Of a stretch of 5,820 nucleotides of DNA, positions 4,929 to 5,820 are shown piece by piece. The stretch is taken from positions 1-5,820 of the forward strand of contig JAQXFM010000195.1 of the NCBI GenBank assembly GCA_029250305.1, given 5' to 3'. The notes under the pieces are model-generated. The model did not search any database. It saw only the letters and a list, made by a program, of their open reading frames with translations, and had not been told where the DNA came from. This DNA is from Candidatus Poseidoniaceae archaeon (GTDB lineage Archaea; Thermoplasmatota; Poseidoniia; Poseidoniales; Poseidoniaceae). A program made the translations under genes and the position numbers. The stretch's first letter is position 1. Every line of letters starts with the position of its first letter.

Positions 4929-5820
4929 ATGGACAAAGAGTCAATTGATGTTGACGCCATTGAGCGGTGGTTCATGTTCGCCCCGATGGTGGTGTTGATT
5001 TTTGCATGGCTGCAATTGAATCTCATTCTCGTTGGTTATAATTCATCAGTGTTTTCTGTTTTACTTTTGTTGCCCTTGAGCTTGTTCATCGTTCAGCGCT
5101 TTGCCCCAAAAGCATCCAGAGCATCCACTTCCTCCCAACTGGTACTCCTTACGCTCGTCGTCGTCATCATCATCTGTGAACTGATCCGGCCTGCAAAAGG
5201 CTACCCTGTCCACTACGATGGCGCCTATCATATCCTGCAGGCGTCCACCTATGCGAACATCTTGGATTTCGATGCCTTCAGCAACCGAATGTTCCGACCC
5301 CCGTTGCTGCCCGTGCTCCTCAGTACTGCACTTGCTTTTGATGAAGGAGGCTCGCTATCGTTAGTTTTGATGCGATTTATCGTGTTGCTCTTTGGCTTGC
5401 AGACCTATGTTCTCGGCAAAAGACTGGGAGCATCAACGGTTTCAGCCACGCTTTTCGCCGTTGCTGCCATCACTTCGCCGGTTGTAATTGATTGGGGTCC
5501 AAAATATTATCATGGAATCTTTGCGGCTATGTTGGCGACTACGGTCATGAATCTCCTTTTGAACATTGATTGGAAGAAACCTTCACCGGTATTGATGCTC
5601 TTCGTTGGCTTCTCATCGGGAGGCGTTGCCCTTGCCAGGTACTCATTCACCTATCTGTTAGGCGTTTTTGGCTTTTCAGGCCTGATGGCTAGAAACGTGA
5701 AGCCGATGATGTGGTTCATTATGGCATGGACATTAGCTGTTCTTCCTTTTATGCTCAATGATTGGATGGAAACGGGCGATGTATTGGCCTCTTTACGACC
5801 ACAAATCAATGCACCAGTGG
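4929..5820 (+). CDS. Polytopic membrane protein, GT-C/PMT-like glycosyltransferase (partial, C-terminus off the right edge)
   Basis: From the ATG at 4929 the frame stays open for 297 codons to the window edge. A short acidic N-terminus (MDKESIDVDAIER) is followed by hydrophobic segments at about 17-36, 40-56, 68-84, 126-138, 143-160, 168-188, 193-212, 219-234, 238-253 and 259-276. After the third segment comes a loop with HYDGAYH (95-101; D97 and H101) and then RPPLLPVLLS (123-132). This order, an acidic first large loop followed by an 'R-P-P-L-x-P' stretch, is typical of ArnT/PMT-type (GT39, PMT_2) glycosyltransferases, which use polyprenyl-phosphate-linked sugars on the outer membrane face to modify proteins or lipids. 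The acceptor cannot be told. Full-length members are roughly 450-700 residues, so about half is missing. An in-frame TGA at 4884 and the lack of an earlier start codon fix the upstream limit; M16 and M20 are later alternatives. No Shine-Dalgarno is visible, and the start follows the 88-aa ORF's stop by two bases. It could instead be another multi-pass family. Confidence 0.7.
   Translation, partial: MDKESIDVDAIERWFMFAPMVVLIFAWLQLNLILVGYNSSVFSVLLLLPLSLFIVQRFAPKASRASTSSQLVLLTLVVVIIICELIRPAKGYPVHYDGAYHILQASTYANILDFDAFSNRMFRPPLLPVLLSTALAFDEGGSLSLVLMRFIVLLFGLQTYVLGKRLGASTVSATLFAVAAITSPVVIDWGPKYYHGIFAAMLATTVMNLLLNIDWKKPSPVLMLFVGFSSGGVALARYSFTYLLGVFGFSGLMARNVKPMMWFIMAWTLAVLPFMLNDWMETGDVLASLRPQINAPV

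Noticed and set aside
1..5820. tRNA genes, CRISPR arrays, insertion sequences or long terminal repeats
   Set aside because: No cloverleaf landmarks, spaced direct repeats, transposase motifs or paired inverted repeats were seen by eye on either strand; a tRNAscan or repeat search was not possible here.

Overview
The window looks like part of a marine euryarchaeal genome, most likely a Marine Group II (Poseidoniales)-type organism; that placement is inferred from gene content, not from a marker phylogeny. It carries a stand-alone archaeal-type TYW1/Taw1 (wybutosine tRNA modification, without the flavodoxin domain of eukaryotic TYW1). It also carries an AbrB-PhoU fusion of the kind common in archaea, and TATA-like boxes at archaeal distances from start codons. 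Base composition is moderate and the window is densely coding. No tRNA, rRNA, CRISPR array, insertion sequence or transposase was seen.

Layout. (1) 1-798, minus strand: 5' part of an AbrB/PhoU phosphate-response regulator whose C-terminus lies beyond the left edge. (2) 799-879: an 81-bp divergent promoter region with two TATA-like elements. (3) 880-3003, plus: a 707-aa PiT-family phosphate permease with a C-terminal DUF47 (PhoU-like) domain in the same polypeptide. (4) 3103-4113, plus: 4-demethylwyosine synthase (taw1/TYW1) with a Shine-Dalgarno sequence. (5) 4190-4600, minus: a small four-helix membrane protein, convergent with TYW1. (6) 4601-4928: a mostly unassigned stretch holding a doubtful 88-aa ORF. 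(7) 4929 to the right edge, plus: the N-terminal 297 residues of a polytopic membrane protein resembling GT-C/PMT-type glycosyltransferases.

How the genes fit together. The left half is a compact phosphate module: a low-affinity-type phosphate/cation carrier with its PhoU-like partner domain attached, divergent from a second PhoU-family protein that carries its own DNA-binding-type AbrB domain. The simplest reading (inference) is that the AbrB-PhoU protein senses phosphate status and acts on the shared intergenic region, while the DUF47 tail modulates the carrier post-translationally. TYW1 probably rides on the pit transcript or its own weak promoter and has no evident functional link to phosphate. 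The right half (small membrane protein, unknown ORF, GT-C-like enzyme) is cell-envelope-type content.
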